The notes under the pieces: model-generated | Seen by the model: only the letters and a program-made list of their open reading frames with translations | Database searches by the model: none | Told to the model about the DNA's origin: nothing | DNA from: Streptomyces sp. NRRL F-6676 | Lineage (GTDB): Bacteria; Actinomycetota; Actinomycetes; Streptomycetales; Streptomycetaceae | Reading direction: 5' to 3' | Length of the DNA stretch: 5,449 nucleotides | NCBI RefSeq assembly: GCF_000725625.1 | Contig: NZ_JOHS01000110.1 | Location: 1 to 5,449, forward strand | Part shown: piece after piece, positions 5,404 to 5,449 of the stretch | Layout of the letters: the number at the start of each line of letters is the position of its first letter | Position numbering within the stretch: position 1 is the stretch's first letter | Translations under genes and position numbers: made by a program

Positions 5404-5449
5404 TAGTAGTGCTTCGTCAGGTTCTGGGCTGTCTGCGGCTTCTCCGAGG

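Overview
The window reads as chromosomal DNA of a Streptomyces or very close relative. It has very high GC with G/C-ending codons and a textbook actinobacterial sucC-sucD pair. It also carries a DUF6350-type membrane protein gene and hairpin-rich intergenic sequences of a kind I recognise from many Streptomyces genomes. No database could be searched, so the genus is inferred from these signs.

Layout, left to right. (1) Positions 1-1138, minus strand: the first 379 codons of a polytopic DUF6350 membrane protein; the C-terminus lies beyond the left edge. Its N-terminus has an unusual Ser/Ala repeat tract followed by a Leu/Arg helix. (2) Positions 1139-1234: a compact, relatively AT-rich divergent promoter region with two inverted repeats, one around the start codon of each flanking gene. 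(3) Positions 1235-2119, plus strand: a 294-residue sigma-factor-like (ECF-like) protein with an N-terminal pentapeptide repeat and one likely membrane segment near the C-terminus. (4) Positions 2120-2315: a convergent intergenic gap with a multi-hairpin Streptomyces-type repeat and an exceptional run of 31 C followed by T and 11 C. (5) Positions 2316-3200 and 3229-4413, minus strand: sucD and sucC, the alpha and beta subunits of succinyl-CoA synthetase, 28 bp apart and evidently one operon. (6) Positions 4414-about 4640: sucC leader and promoter region, with a 14-bp match to the Streptomyces Crp-type motif. (7) Positions about 4640-5180: no convincing gene, two very strong tandem hairpins, a third hairpin and an 18-bp tandem duplication. 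(8) Positions 5181-5403: a 223-bp MITE-like element bounded by 27-bp imperfect terminal inverted repeats (24/27 matching), with no room for a transposase.

How it fits together: sucCD is core TCA-cycle metabolism, separated from its upstream side by the strong hairpins and from the convergent sigma-like gene by the structured gap. The divergent DUF6350/sigma-like pair shares a 96-bp control region and is the most likely place for unexplored regulation. The most interesting items are the MITE-like element, the C31 tract, the two start-site inverted repeats, and the 15-bp tandem repeats at the 5' ends of both divergent genes.
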